Positions 27,385 through 36,902 of a stretch of DNA of 64,000 nucleotides are shown here, one piece after another (within the stretch, counting starts at the first letter, position 1; each line of letters starts with the position of its first letter). Origin of the DNA: Streptomyces misionensis (GTDB lineage: Bacteria; Actinomycetota; Actinomycetes; Streptomycetales; Streptomycetaceae); assembly GCF_900104815.1 (NCBI RefSeq), contig NZ_FNTD01000004.1, forward strand, positions 3,426,501 through 3,490,500. The letters are read 5' to 3'. Made by a program: the position numbers and the translations under genes. The notes under the pieces are model-generated. The model was not told the origin of the DNA and made no database searches. It saw nothing but the letters and a program-made list of their open reading frames with translations.

Positions 27385-27723
27385 CTAGTTGTGCACGGGC
27401 TCGGCGGTGTAGGTCCGGCGCAGAAACCTGACCAGCGCCTTGGCGTCGAACTGGAGCACGTCGACACCGCTGTCGGAGTGGAACTCCACGACCGCCTGGA
27501 CCCGGCCGCAGGGCCACACCCGGACGGCGCCGCTCTCGGCCGGCGCCCGCAGCCCGCGCTCCAGCAGGGCGCGGGAGAAGGTCCACTCGTGGGTGCCCGG
27601 AAGGCCGATCCGCACGGAGCGCGGGTCGCGGTCGGGGTCGTACCGCAGCAGTACCGGGACGGCCCCCGGGTCCTCGTCGTCCGTCACGACATGGGCGCGT
27701 GCGTACTGTTCGATCACAGACAT
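27385..27723 (-). CDS. ssgE: SsgA-like sporulation protein (SALP), SsgE type
   Basis: 112 residues, typical SALP size. The family pattern is clear: VPVLLRYDPDRDPRSVRIGL, WTFSRALLERGL, GAVRVWPCGRVQAVVEFHSDSGVDVLQFDAKALVRFLRRTY. SALPs exist only in sporulating actinomycetes and guide septum formation, spore-wall assembly or autolytic spore release. The location next to a PBP and the nickel transporter matches the chromosomal neighbourhood of ssgE in S. coelicolor as I recall it; assignment to the E subtype is an inference from context. GAAAGGG precedes the ATG. Confidence 0.85.
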   Translation of the reverse strand: MSVIEQYARAHVVTDDEDPGAVPVLLRYDPDRDPRSVRIGLPGTHEWTFSRALLERGLRAPAESGAVRVWPCGRVQAVVEFHSDSGVDVLQFDAKALVRFLRRTYTAEPVHN

Positions 27724-27856
27724 CGGAACGCCCTTTCACACTGAGTGACCTATGCGAAAGCTGTTCATCCGCTTGCTCTCCAATGTCGCACATTTTCCCC
27801 GGGCCGCTTCCGGAGACGGCGTCGCCTCATCGGATGGGCAGGCGACGCCCTGGTAC

Positions 27857-27887
27857 TTGCAAAAGGTTCGCAACAAGCCTCTAAAAT
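27857..27887 (+). promoter_or_regulatory. Nur-type nickel box overlapping a leaderless promoter
   Basis: TTGCAA-N5-TCGCAA at 27857-27873 matches the Nur consensus tTGCaa-N5-ttGCAA with one change. The same TTGCAA can act as -35, with TAAAAT at 27882-27887 as -10 (19-bp spacer). The -10 ends 6 nt before the GTG start at 27894, so transcription should begin on the start codon. Nickel-bound Nur would block the polymerase. The box identity is from recall of the published consensus. Confidence 0.75.
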
Positions 27888-27893
27888 CAAACG

Positions 27894-28943
27894 GTGCATG
27901 TACCTGACGGATTCATCGACGCCCCCACCTCCGCCGTCACCGGGGTGGTCGCCGCCGGCGCCCTCGCGGTGAGCCTGCGCGGTGCCCGCCGCGAACTCGG
28001 GGAGGAGAGAACGGCCCCGCTGGCCGGACTGGTGGCGGCGTTCATCTTCGCCGTCCAGATGCTCAACTTCCCCGTCGCGGCCGGCACCAGCGGCCATCTG
28101 CTGGGCGGGGCGCTCGCCGCCATCCTGGTCGGCCCGTACACCGGCGTGCTGTGCGTGTCGGTGGTGCTGCTGATGCAGGGCGTGCTGTTCGCGGACGGCG
28201 GGCTGACCGCGCTCGGCGTGAACATCACGGACATGGCGCTGGTCACCACCGTGGTGTCGTACGCCGTCTTCCGCGGCCTGCTCGCCGTGCTGCCCCGCAG
28301 GCGGCGCTCGGTGACCGTCGCCTCCTTCGCCGCCGCGCTGCTGTCGGTGCCGGCCGCCGCCGTCGCCTTCACTCTGATCTACGCGATCGGCGGCACCACC
28401 GACGTCTCCCTCGGCAAGGTCGCCACCGCGATGATCGGCGTCCACGTGCTGATCGGCATCGGCGAGGCGGTGATCACCGCGCTCACCGTCGGCGCCGTGA
28501 TCGCCGTACGCCCGGACCTGGTGCACGGGGCGCGCGGGCTGCGCCGGCCGCTCCGGCTGCGGGTGAACGGCGAGCTGGTGGACGCGCCCGAGCCCGTCGC
28601 CGTGCCCGCGGCGGCGCGCACCTCGCGGCGCACGGTGTGGCTGACCGGCCTGGTCGCCTCCCTGGTGCTCGCCGGTTTCGTCAGCTTCTACGCCTCCGCC
28701 GACCCGGACGGCCTGGAGAAGGTCGCGCACGACAAGGGCATCGACACCAAGGAGAAGGAGCACGCCTCGGCCGACTCGCCGCTCGCCGACTACGGCGTCA
28801 AGGACGTCTCCGACGCGCGCCTGTCCGGCGGGCTCGCGGGCGTGATCGGCGTCGGGGTCACCGTGGTGGCGGGCAGCGCGGTGTTCTGGGCGCTGCGCCG
28901 GCGCCGCGGCGCGGACGTCTCGCCCGCCAACACCGGTCTGTGA
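27894..28943 (+). CDS. nikMN: ECF transporter substrate component, fused NikM-NikN (CbiM-CbiN type)
   Basis: 349 residues. The N-terminal VHVPDGFIDAPTS is the metal-binding start of CbiM/NikM, where the N-terminal Met (from GTG) and His2 ligate Ni or Co; so the start is functionally fixed. Seven or so membrane helices span residues 1-215. The C-terminal part, with helices at about 245-263 and 318-338 around a soluble loop, is the NikN/CbiN module fused in one chain. The Nur-type box upstream favours nickel over cobalt. It is the first gene of a three-gene operon. Confidence 0.9.
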   Translation: MHVPDGFIDAPTSAVTGVVAAGALAVSLRGARRELGEERTAPLAGLVAAFIFAVQMLNFPVAAGTSGHLLGGALAAILVGPYTGVLCVSVVLLMQGVLFADGGLTALGVNITDMALVTTVVSYAVFRGLLAVLPRRRRSVTVASFAAALLSVPAAAVAFTLIYAIGGTTDVSLGKVATAMIGVHVLIGIGEAVITALTVGAVIAVRPDLVHGARGLRRPLRLRVNGELVDAPEPVAVPAAARTSRRTVWLTGLVASLVLAGFVSFYASADPDGLEKVAHDKGIDTKEKEHASADSPLADYGVKDVSDARLSGGLAGVIGVGVTVVAGSAVFWALRRRRGADVSPANTGL

Positions 28944-28944
28944 C

Positions 28945-29702
28945 ATGGGCGCTGGACACGCGCACCGGCTCTACCGGCACGGCACCTCGCCCGTGCACGC
29001 CCTGCCGCCGCACACCAAGCTGGCCGCCGCCTTCCTCTTCGTGCTGGTCGTGGTCTCCACCCCGCGCGAGGCGATGTGGGCGTTCGCGGTGTACGCCGTG
29101 CTGCTCGCGGCGGTGGCCCGGCTCGCCCGGGTGCCCGCCGCCTTCCTGCTCAAGCGGCTGCTGATCGAGGTGCCCTTCGTCGCGTTCGCGGTGCTGATGC
29201 CGTTCGTCGCGCAGGGCGAGCGGGTGCACGTGCTCGGCCTCTCGCTGAGCGTCAACGGACTGTGGGGCGCCTGGAACGTGCTCGCCAAGGGCACCCTCGG
29301 CGTCGCCGCCTCCGTCCTCCTCGCGGCCACCACCGAGCTGCGCCAACTCCTGCTCGGCCTGGAGCGGTTGAAGCTGCCGCCGCTGCTGGTGCAGATCGCC
29401 GGCTTCATGATCCGCTACGGCGACGTCATCACCGACGAGATGCGCCGGATGCGGATCGCCCGCGCCTCACGCGGCTTCGAGGCGCGCGGCGTGCGGCACT
29501 GGGGCGTGCTCGCCAAGTCCGCCGGCGCGCTGTTCATCCGCTCCTACGAGCGCGGGGAGCGCGTCCACCTGGCCATGGTGAGCCGCGGGTACACCGGCTC
29601 GATGCCGGTCGTCGAGGAGGCGGTCGCGTCCCCGGCGCAGTGGCGCCTCGCCCTCGCGCTGCCCTGCTCGGCCCTCGTCGTCTGCCTGTTGGGATGGATC
29701 CT

Positions 29703-29706
<4 letters not shown>
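28945..29706 (+). CDS. nikQ: ECF transporter transmembrane coupling protein (EcfT, NikQ/CbiQ)
   Basis: 253 residues, starting just after the nikMN stop. Four to five hydrophobic segments and the two coupling-helix signatures ARASRGFEARG and AMVSRGYTG (Ala-Arg-Gly type motifs) that contact the ATPase. It transmits ATPase movements to NikM. Its TGA overlaps the next start (GTGA). Confidence 0.9.
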
Positions 29707-30467
<761 letters not shown>

Positions 30468-30569
30468 CAAAGACAACGATTACGGACACCGGCTCCCGCC
30501 AAGGAATCGCAGGCCCGCGCCCGCTGTTGCACCCACTGTCGCAGGCGAGCGTGGAAGGGAACCCGGAAC

Positions 30570-31748
30570 ATGGGGGCGGACGGGACGGACGTGCACGGCA
30601 CGGTGGCCGAGGGCTTCGAGCCGGTCGGGGATGCCTTCGCGGCGAACTTCGCCCGGCTCGGGGAGCGCGGCGCCGCCGTCGCCGTGTACCGCGACGGGCA
30701 CAAGGTGGTCGACCTGTGGGCGGGCACCAAGGACGTCGACGGGACCGCGCCCTGGCAGCACGGCACCGCCCAGATCGTGCGCTCGGCGACCAAGGGCGTC
30801 GCCGCCGCCGCGCTCCTGCTGCTGCACCAGCGCGGTGAACTGGACCTGGACGCACCGGTCGGCGCGTACTGGCCCGAGTTCAAGGCGGCGGGCAAGGAGC
30901 GCACCCGGGTACGGGACCTGCTCGCGCACCGCGCGGGCGTGCCGGTGCTGGACCGCCCGCTGACCCCGGCCGAGGCCGCCGACCCGGACCTCGGCGCGGC
31001 GGCCGTCGCCGCGCAGGCGCCGGTGTGGGAGCCGGGCACCGACCACGGCTACCACGCCCAGACCTACAGCTGGCTCACCGGGGAACTGGTGCGGCGCGTC
31101 ACCGGGCGCCCGGTCGGCGAGTGGATCGCGGACGAGATCGCCCGGCCCGTCGGCGCGGACGTCTGGCTCGGGCTGCCCGAGGCGGAGCAGGGCCGGGCGG
31201 GCCGTGTCGGGGACATCGAGGCCCCGCAGGAGTCGGGCGCGCTGCGGCTGCGGCCCAAGCGGGCCGTGACCGAGGCCTGGGCCGACCCGGACTCGCTGAC
31301 CCGCCGCGCCTTCGCCGCGATCACCCCGATGCCGGACGAGAACGACCCCGCCTACCGCGCCGCGTCCCTGCCCGCCTCCAACGGCATCGCCACCGCCGAC
31401 GGCCTGGCCCGCGTCTACGCCTCGCTCATCGGCGACGTGGACGGCGGCACCCGTCTGTTCAGCCCCGCGACGACGGAGCTGGCCCGCGCCGAACACTCCG
31501 CGGGGCCGGACCGGGTGCTCGTGGTGAACACCCGGTTCGGCCTCGGCTACATGCTGCACGGCAGCGCCTCGCCGCTGCTGTCCCCCGGCTCCTTCGGCCA
31601 CCCGGGCCGCGGCGGCAGCCTCGGCTTCGCCGACCCGGAGTCGGGCATCGCCTTCGGCTATGTCACGGGCGGCTTCCGCGCGAGCGTGACGGCGGACCCG
31701 CGGGCGCAGTCGCTGGTGCGGGCGCTGCGCACGGCGCTCGGAAGCTGA
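30570..31748 (+). CDS. Beta-lactamase-fold serine hydrolase (class C / esterase type)
   Basis: 392 residues. The nucleophile motif SxxK is in IVRSATKGVAAAALLLL (SATK, near residue 72), a Tyr in HAQTYSWLTGELVRRVTG takes the YxN position, and HPGRGGSLGFADPESGIAFGYV near the end matches the third motif of the esterase branch. There is no signal peptide, so it is likely an intracellular esterase or peptidase, not a resistance enzyme. GAAGGGAAC precedes the ATG. It is 102 bp behind nikO with no evident shared role. Confidence 0.82.
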   Translation: MGADGTDVHGTVAEGFEPVGDAFAANFARLGERGAAVAVYRDGHKVVDLWAGTKDVDGTAPWQHGTAQIVRSATKGVAAAALLLLHQRGELDLDAPVGAYWPEFKAAGKERTRVRDLLAHRAGVPVLDRPLTPAEAADPDLGAAAVAAQAPVWEPGTDHGYHAQTYSWLTGELVRRVTGRPVGEWIADEIARPVGADVWLGLPEAEQGRAGRVGDIEAPQESGALRLRPKRAVTEAWADPDSLTRRAFAAITPMPDENDPAYRAASLPASNGIATADGLARVYASLIGDVDGGTRLFSPATTELARAEHSAGPDRVLVVNTRFGLGYMLHGSASPLLSPGSFGHPGRGGSLGFADPESGIAFGYVTGGFRASVTADPRAQSLVRALRTALGS

Positions 31749-31754
31749 CCGGGC

Positions 31755-32060
31755 TCACACGTGGATCGGGTGCGAGGTGCGCCCGGAATCCGCGTCGATC
31801 TCGCCGTGGGCCTTGTCCAGCAGCTCCATGGCGATCTGGTTGAGGGCCCGGGCCCCGGCGATCTCCTCGCCGACCCTGGGCTGGTCGTTGTCCACGTGGT
31901 GGCGGCTGGCGTGCCCGTGTCCCCGGATCTCGGAGCCGTCGGGCAACCGCACCAGGGCCGCCGCGCGCGTGTGCTGACCGTCCTCCTCGAACTCCAGCTC
32001 GACATGCCACCCGACAGCGGTGTGGCTCATGGTCTGCGTCTGCTGCATGGTCTGTGTCAT
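31755..32060 (-). CDS. DUF1876 domain-containing protein
   Basis: 101 residues starting after a strong GGAGGTGG. The core, WHVELEFEEDGQHTRAAALVRLPDGSEIRGHGHASR, is the DUF1876 pattern: a small alpha-beta protein, known in several actinobacteria and of unknown function. The N-terminal dozen residues are Gln/Thr-rich. It ends 6 bp from the convergent hydrolase gene. Confidence 0.78.
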   Translation of the reverse strand: MTQTMQQTQTMSHTAVGWHVELEFEEDGQHTRAAALVRLPDGSEIRGHGHASRHHVDNDQPRVGEEIAGARALNQIAMELLDKAHGEIDADSGRTSHPIHV

Positions 32061-32143
32061 GGCGGCCACCTCCGGGAAACACTCGTTCCGGCTGTCTCCA
32101 GGGTGCCTCCCGGCCACGGGTCGCGTCATCTCGGCGGCCCGGC

Positions 32144-33028
32144 TCAGTCCTCGCCGTCGAAGCTGGCGAAGTACGCGGCGGCCATGTCCTCGTCGGCGTG
32201 CCCCTGGGCGGCGGCGCGGGCGAGCCGTTCGGCGGTGGCCTCTGCCACGTCCAGCCGCACCCCGCTGCCCCGGCCCGCCGCCACGATCAGCCGGGCGTCC
32301 TTCTCGGCGGTCGTCACCGCGAACGACGGCGGGGTCAGCTCGCCGTCGAGCAGCACCCGGGACTTGGCCCGCAGGTATCCCATGTCGAGCGGGCCGCCGT
32401 CGATCAGCTCGAAGAAGTGCGCCGGGTCGACGCCGAGGCCCTTGGCGAGGGCCAGCGTCTCGCCGGTGGCCGCGGTGACCGCGAGCACCCAGCTGTTGGC
32501 GACCAGCTTCAGCCGGCTGGCGCTGCCCGCGCCGCCGTCCTCGCCGGTCCACAGGGTCTTGGCGCCCACCGCGTCGAACACCGGCCCGACCGCCGCGCGC
32601 CCCTCCTCGGGCCCGGCGGCCAGCACGGTCAGCTTCCCGGCCTCGGCGGGCTCCTTGGTGCCGAGGACGGGGGCGTCGTAGAAGAGCAGCCCGTGCTCGC
32701 GGGCGAAGGCGGCCAGGTCGGCGATCAGTTCGGTACCGGCGGTGGTGGACTGCGCCCAGGCGGTGCCCTGCCGCAGCGCCGGGGCGGCCTCGCGCATCAC
32801 GTCCAGCACGGTGTTGCCGTCGTACAGCATCGTCAGGACGACATCGGCGCCCTCGACGGCCTCGGCGGGGGTGTCCGTGACCCGGGCGCCGTCGGCGGCG
32901 AGGGGTTCGGCCTTCTCCCGGGTGCGGTTCCAGGCCCGCACCTCCAGCCCGGCGCGGCACAGATTGCGGGCCATCGCCGCTCCCATGATGCCGGTGCCCA
33001 GGACGCCGACGGTCGGCTTGTCGCTCAT
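32144..33028 (-). CDS. NAD(P)-dependent beta-hydroxyacid dehydrogenase family protein
   Basis: 294 residues. The Rossmann motif is VGVLGTGIMGAAMARNL, the substrate region is AQSTTAGTELIADLAAF, and the catalytic Lys is in GSASRLKLVANSWV, all of the 3-hydroxyisobutyrate dehydrogenase/ imine reductase superfamily. The exact substrate (hydroxyisobutyrate, tartronate semialdehyde, glyoxylate) is not decidable. The start at 33028 follows AGGGAG. Confidence 0.85.
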   Translation of the reverse strand: MSDKPTVGVLGTGIMGAAMARNLCRAGLEVRAWNRTREKAEPLAADGARVTDTPAEAVEGADVVLTMLYDGNTVLDVMREAAPALRQGTAWAQSTTAGTELIADLAAFAREHGLLFYDAPVLGTKEPAEAGKLTVLAAGPEEGRAAVGPVFDAVGAKTLWTGEDGGAGSASRLKLVANSWVLAVTAATGETLALAKGLGVDPAHFFELIDGGPLDMGYLRAKSRVLLDGELTPPSFAVTTAEKDARLIVAAGRGSGVRLDVAEATAERLARAAAQGHADEDMAAAYFASFDGED

Positions 33029-33150
33029 TGACGCTCCCTGAAGTCGCTGTGTGTCTCCAGCCTGTCCCACCGCGGCGGCCGGCGCGGCGACGGGCTCTCA
33101 CCCGGCGCGTACGACGGCGGCGAACGGGACGGCCGCCGTCGTACGCGGCG

Positions 33151-33663
33151 TCACGCCTGCTGCTCGCGCACGTCCACCAGTGTGGCCCCGGCGTGGGCGA
33201 CGAGCTCCTCCGGCTCGATGGGGAAGACGGCGTACGGCGTCCCGGCGGCGGCCCACACCACGTCGTGGGCGAGCAGCGAACGGTCGGCGAGCACCCGGGT
33301 GCGGGTGCGGTGCCCGAAGGGCGGCACGCCGCCGATGGCGTACCCGGTGACCTCCCGCACCGCCTGCGCGTCGGCCCGGCCGACCTTGCGCACGCCCAGC
33401 TCCGCGCGCACCCGCTCGACGTCGACGCGGGAGGCCCCGTCCATCAGCACCAGGACCGGCACACCGTCGGCCGCGAACACCAGCGACTTGCAGATCTGGC
33501 TCAGCTCGCAGCCGACCGCCGCGGCGGCCTCCACGGCGGTCCGGGTCCCCTCCGGGAATCTCCGGGCCCGCCCGAGCACCTCGTCGAGGCCCAGTTCCCT
33601 CAGCGCCTGCGCGAAACGCGGGTGCGCTCCCGATCCGTCGGTGCCGGTGGCGGCTGTCGTCAT
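33151..33663 (-). CDS. YbaK/ProX-type aminoacyl-tRNA deacylase
   Basis: 170 residues with the YbaK fold: CELSQICKSLVFAADGVPVLVLM holds the conserved Lys, and VTGYAIGGVPPFGH is the Gly-Gly-Pro loop that binds the tRNA 3' end. These enzymes hydrolyse mischarged tRNA such as Cys- or Ala-tRNA(Pro). The ATG lacks a ribosome site but TACCGT lies exactly 6 nt upstream: a leaderless start. Confidence 0.85.
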   Translation of the reverse strand: MTTAATGTDGSGAHPRFAQALRELGLDEVLGRARRFPEGTRTAVEAAAAVGCELSQICKSLVFAADGVPVLVLMDGASRVDVERVRAELGVRKVGRADAQAVREVTGYAIGGVPPFGHRTRTRVLADRSLLAHDVVWAAAGTPYAVFPIEPEELVAHAGATLVDVREQQA

Positions 33664-33718
33664 GGGGGAACGGTAGCGAGGACGGCCGGCCGGTGCGAGG
33701 ACGTCCGGACGGCGAAAA

Positions 33719-33763
33719 GCCGGTGAGGGTGCAGACCCCGTCCCCACGGGCACCCTCACCGGC
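33719..33763 (-). terminator. Hairpin terminator behind the MMPL gene
   Basis: A perfect 14-bp stem GCCGGTGAGGGTGC / GCACCCTCACCGGC with a 17-nt loop, 23 bp past the MMPL stop on the minus strand. Confidence 0.8.
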
Positions 33764-33785
33764 CGCTTCGCTCAGAAGCGGTACG

Positions 33786-35999
33786 TCACGCGCGTACCAG
33801 CTCCCGCTCGTCCTCCGTGCCGTTGGCGGCGGCCTGCGTGCGCAGGCCCTCGCCCTCCACGTCCACGTTGGGCAGCATCCGGTCGAGCCACTTCGGCAGC
33901 CACCAGGCGTGCCTGCCGAGCAGGGCGAGCACCGCCGGAACGATCGCCATGCGGACGACGAAGGCGTCGAAGAAGACGGCGATGGCGAGGCCGAAGCCGA
34001 TCATCTTGATCATGGACTCGCTGGCGCCGATGAAGCCGGAGAAGACGGCGATCATGATGACGGCCGCGGCCGTGACCACGCGGGCGCCGTGCCGGAAGCC
34101 GGTCACCACCGCCTGGCCGGGCTTCTCGCCGTGGACGTACGCCTCCCGCATCCGGGTCACGAGGAAGACCTCGTAGTCCATCGCGAGGCCGAAGACCACG
34201 CCCACCATGAAGATCGGCATCATCGACATGACCGGGCCGGTCTGCTGGACGTTCAGCAGGCCGGACAGCCAGCCCCACTGGAAGACCGCGACGACCGCGC
34301 CGAGCGCCGCGAGCACGCTGAGCAGGAAGCCGAGGGCCGCCTTCAGCGGGACGAGGACCGAGCGGAAGACCACGATCAGCAGGAGGAAGGCGAGGCCGAC
34401 CACCAGGGCGAGGTACGGCAGCAGCGCGTCGTTCAGGCGCTGGGAGACGTCGATGTTCATCGCCGTCGAGCCGGTGACCAGGACCTCGGCGTCCGCCTTC
34501 GCCGCCGTGTCCGCGCCCTTGTCGCGGATCGCGTGCACCAGGTCCTCGGTGGACTTCGAGGACGGCTTGGACTTGGGGACCACGGTGATGATCGCGGTGT
34601 CGCCGGCCTTGTTGGGCGTGGCCGGGGTGACCGCGACGACGTCCTTGATGCCCTTGATCTCCTTGGCGACCTCGGTGAAGGCCGTCTGCGGGTGCGCGCT
34701 GTGCTTGGCGTCGACCACGACCATCAGGGGGCCGTTGAAGCCGGCGCCGAAGCCCTCGGACAGCAGGTCGTAGGCGCGGCGCTGGGTGGTGGAGGTGGGC
34801 TGGGAGCCGTCGTCGGGCAGGCCCAGTTCCAGGGAGGCGGCCGGGACCGCCGCCGCGCCGAGGCCGATCACACCGAGCAGGAGGACCGCGACCGGGCGGC
34901 GGACCACGAAGCGGGCCCAGCGGGTGCCCATGTTGGGGCGGTCCGGGTTCTTCGGCTTCCGGCCGCCGCCGAGCAGCCTGCTCTTCTCGCCGGCCGGCTT
35001 GACCTTGCGGCCCGCGTAGCCGAGCAGCGCCGGGATCATGGTGAGGGCGATCAGTACGGCGATGGCGACCGTGCCCGCCGCCGCGATGCCCATCTTCGTC
35101 AGCATCGGGATGTTGACGACGGACAGTCCGACCAGGGCGATGACGACGGTCAGGCCCGCGAAGACCACCGCGGAGCCGGCGGTGCCGACGGCGCGGCCCG
35201 CCGCCTCCTCGCGCTCGCGGCCCTCGGCGAGTTCCGCGCGGTAGCGGGAGACGATGAACAGGGCGTAGTCGATGCCGACGGCGAGGCCGATCATCGTCGC
35301 CAGGGTGGAGGTGGTGCTGCCCAGGTCGAGGACGTTGGCGAGCGCGGTGATCGCGGAGACGCCGATGCCGACGCCGATGATCGCGGTCAGCAGCGGCAGC
35401 CCGGCGGCGAGCAGGGAGCCGAAGGTGATGACGAGGACGACGGCGGCGATGGCGATGCCGATCACCTCGCCGGAGCCGGTCTCGGGCATGGAGTTGAGCG
35501 CGTCACCGCCGATCTCGACGGTCAGCCCCGCGTCCCGCGCGTCCTGCGCGGCCTTCGTCAGGGCGTCCCGGGAGGAGTCCTTCAGCTCCATGCCGGAGAC
35601 CTTGTACTTCACCGAGGTGTAGGCGATGGAGCCGTCCCGGCTGATGGTGTGCCCGGTGTACGGGTCGGCGACGGAGGCGACCTCCGAGCCGTGTCCCAGC
35701 TCGCGCACCGTCTGCTCGACGGCGGCCTTGTTGGGCTTGTCGGTCATCTTCTCGCCGGCCGGCGCCTTGAAGACGACCCGTGCGGTGGCGCCGTCGGCGC
35801 TCATCCCGGGGAAGCGCTGTTCCAGCAGGTCGAAGGCCTTCTGGGCCTCGGTGCCGGGGATGGAGAAGGAACTGTTGCCGGCGGCCGGCGCGGAGGCGGC
35901 GCCCACCCCGGCGAGGGTGAGCAGCGCCACCCAGATCAGGGCGACGAAGTGCCGTCGCCTGAAGGCGAGTCGGCCGAGTCGGTACAGGAATGTGGCCAC
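33786..35999 (-). CDS. MMPL-family (RND superfamily) exporter
   Basis: 737 residues with 12 predicted membrane helices in two halves: helix 1, a periplasmic domain (40-170), helices 2-6, then helix 7 after about 345, a second periplasmic domain (375-500) and helices 8-12. The functional motifs GLAVGIDYALFIVSRYR and VFGLAMDYEVFLVTRMRE carry the conserved Asp-Tyr proton-relay pairs of MMPL proteins. Relatives export lipids or hydrophobic compounds. The GTG start follows GGGAG. It is downstream of a TetR gene in the same direction, its likely regulator. Confidence 0.9.
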   Translation of the reverse strand: MATFLYRLGRLAFRRRHFVALIWVALLTLAGVGAASAPAAGNSSFSIPGTEAQKAFDLLEQRFPGMSADGATARVVFKAPAGEKMTDKPNKAAVEQTVRELGHGSEVASVADPYTGHTISRDGSIAYTSVKYKVSGMELKDSSRDALTKAAQDARDAGLTVEIGGDALNSMPETGSGEVIGIAIAAVVLVITFGSLLAAGLPLLTAIIGVGIGVSAITALANVLDLGSTTSTLATMIGLAVGIDYALFIVSRYRAELAEGREREEAAGRAVGTAGSAVVFAGLTVVIALVGLSVVNIPMLTKMGIAAAGTVAIAVLIALTMIPALLGYAGRKVKPAGEKSRLLGGGRKPKNPDRPNMGTRWARFVVRRPVAVLLLGVIGLGAAAVPAASLELGLPDDGSQPTSTTQRRAYDLLSEGFGAGFNGPLMVVVDAKHSAHPQTAFTEVAKEIKGIKDVVAVTPATPNKAGDTAIITVVPKSKPSSKSTEDLVHAIRDKGADTAAKADAEVLVTGSTAMNIDVSQRLNDALLPYLALVVGLAFLLLIVVFRSVLVPLKAALGFLLSVLAALGAVVAVFQWGWLSGLLNVQQTGPVMSMMPIFMVGVVFGLAMDYEVFLVTRMREAYVHGEKPGQAVVTGFRHGARVVTAAAVIMIAVFSGFIGASESMIKMIGFGLAIAVFFDAFVVRMAIVPAVLALLGRHAWWLPKWLDRMLPNVDVEGEGLRTQAAANGTEDERELVRA

Positions 36000-36113
36000 G
36001 GGGGCGTACTCCCGGTCAGGTCGTGGGGTTCATCAGGGCAGGGGCGATCAGCCCGACGACGTGAGCGGTGACGTCAGGTGGTGGGCTTGCCGGGGAAGGA
36101 GCGTCTAGGAGGG

Positions 36114-36707
36114 TCAGGCGCCGAGGGCGGGGAGGACCACGGCGTCGATGTACGAGATGAGGAAGTCCCGGGTGGGCGGCTGGTCCTCCAGCAGGGTCCG
36201 GGTGGCGAAGCCCCCGACCATCATGTGCACCATGAAGTCGATCGCCGGACAGTCCGGACGGACCTCGCCCCGGTCGATGGCCCGCTGGAGCATCCGCCGG
36301 CCGCTGACGATCTCCACGTCGACGATCTGCTCCTTGAAGGCGTCGCGCAGGTCCTCGTTGTGGTGGATCGCCATGGCGATGCCCCGCATCAGGGCGGAGT
36401 TCTGCGCCATGGTGCAGTCGTCCTCCACCGCCACGAGGGCGTGCAGGTCGCCGCGGAGGGAGCCGGTGTCGATGTCCTCCGGGTGGCCGCGCTTGGAGTG
36501 CCGCAGCGCCTTGACCACCAGCTGGGCCTTGCCGCCCCACTGGCGGTAGAGCGTGGCCTTGCTGGACCGGGTGCGGGCGGCGACGGCGTCCATGGTGAGG
36601 GCGTCGTAGCCGACCTCCCGGAGCAGGTCGAGCACGGCCTCGTACAGCTCGGCCTCGCGCTCGGGGGTGATCCGGCTGCGCCGTGCCGCCGCGACGGTCT
36701 CGGTCAT
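36114..36707 (-). CDS. TetR-family regulator of the MMPL exporter
   Basis: 197 residues. The helix-turn-helix runs from EREAELYEAVLDLLREVGYD to RTRSSKATLYRQWGGKAQLVVKAL. The ATG at 36707 is chosen because GGAGG lies 9 nt upstream; the GTG three codons earlier would sit on this ribosome site. It is the first gene of a TetR-MMPL unit. Repeated TCGTACGT motifs in its upstream region are candidate operators. Confidence 0.85.
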   Translation of the reverse strand: MTETVAAARRSRITPEREAELYEAVLDLLREVGYDALTMDAVAARTRSSKATLYRQWGGKAQLVVKALRHSKRGHPEDIDTGSLRGDLHALVAVEDDCTMAQNSALMRGIAMAIHHNEDLRDAFKEQIVDVEIVSGRRMLQRAIDRGEVRPDCPAIDFMVHMMVGGFATRTLLEDQPPTRDFLISYIDAVVLPALGA

Positions 36708-36739
36708 GCCGCTCACCCTCCCGCTCCGGAACTTCCTTC

Positions 36740-36822
36740 TCGTACGTACATCTTCGGGTGTACATCGTCGTACGTGATGAAGATACCCTCCCCGTTCTGC
36801 GAAACGAAACGGTTTCGTACGT
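36740..36822. promoter_or_regulatory. Three TCGTACGT motifs and a 15-bp palindrome between tetR and the tricorn gene
   Basis: TCGTACGT occurs at 36740-36747, 36768-36775 and 36815-36822. The last overlaps a perfect 7-1-7 palindrome ACGAAAC-G-GTTTCGT at 36804-36818. A further dyad GTACA-N8-TGTAC spans 36746-36763. The 195-bp gap separates the divergent TetR-MMPL unit and the tricorn protease gene. Inference: sites for the TetR protein, possibly affecting both directions. Confidence 0.6.
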
Positions 36823-36902
36823 GGGGTCCGTCACGAACGTGAGGAACACATAAGAAGGCCACACAAGTTGCCCGCCTCCAGCGGGCGGAAAAGCATGGGG
36901 AG

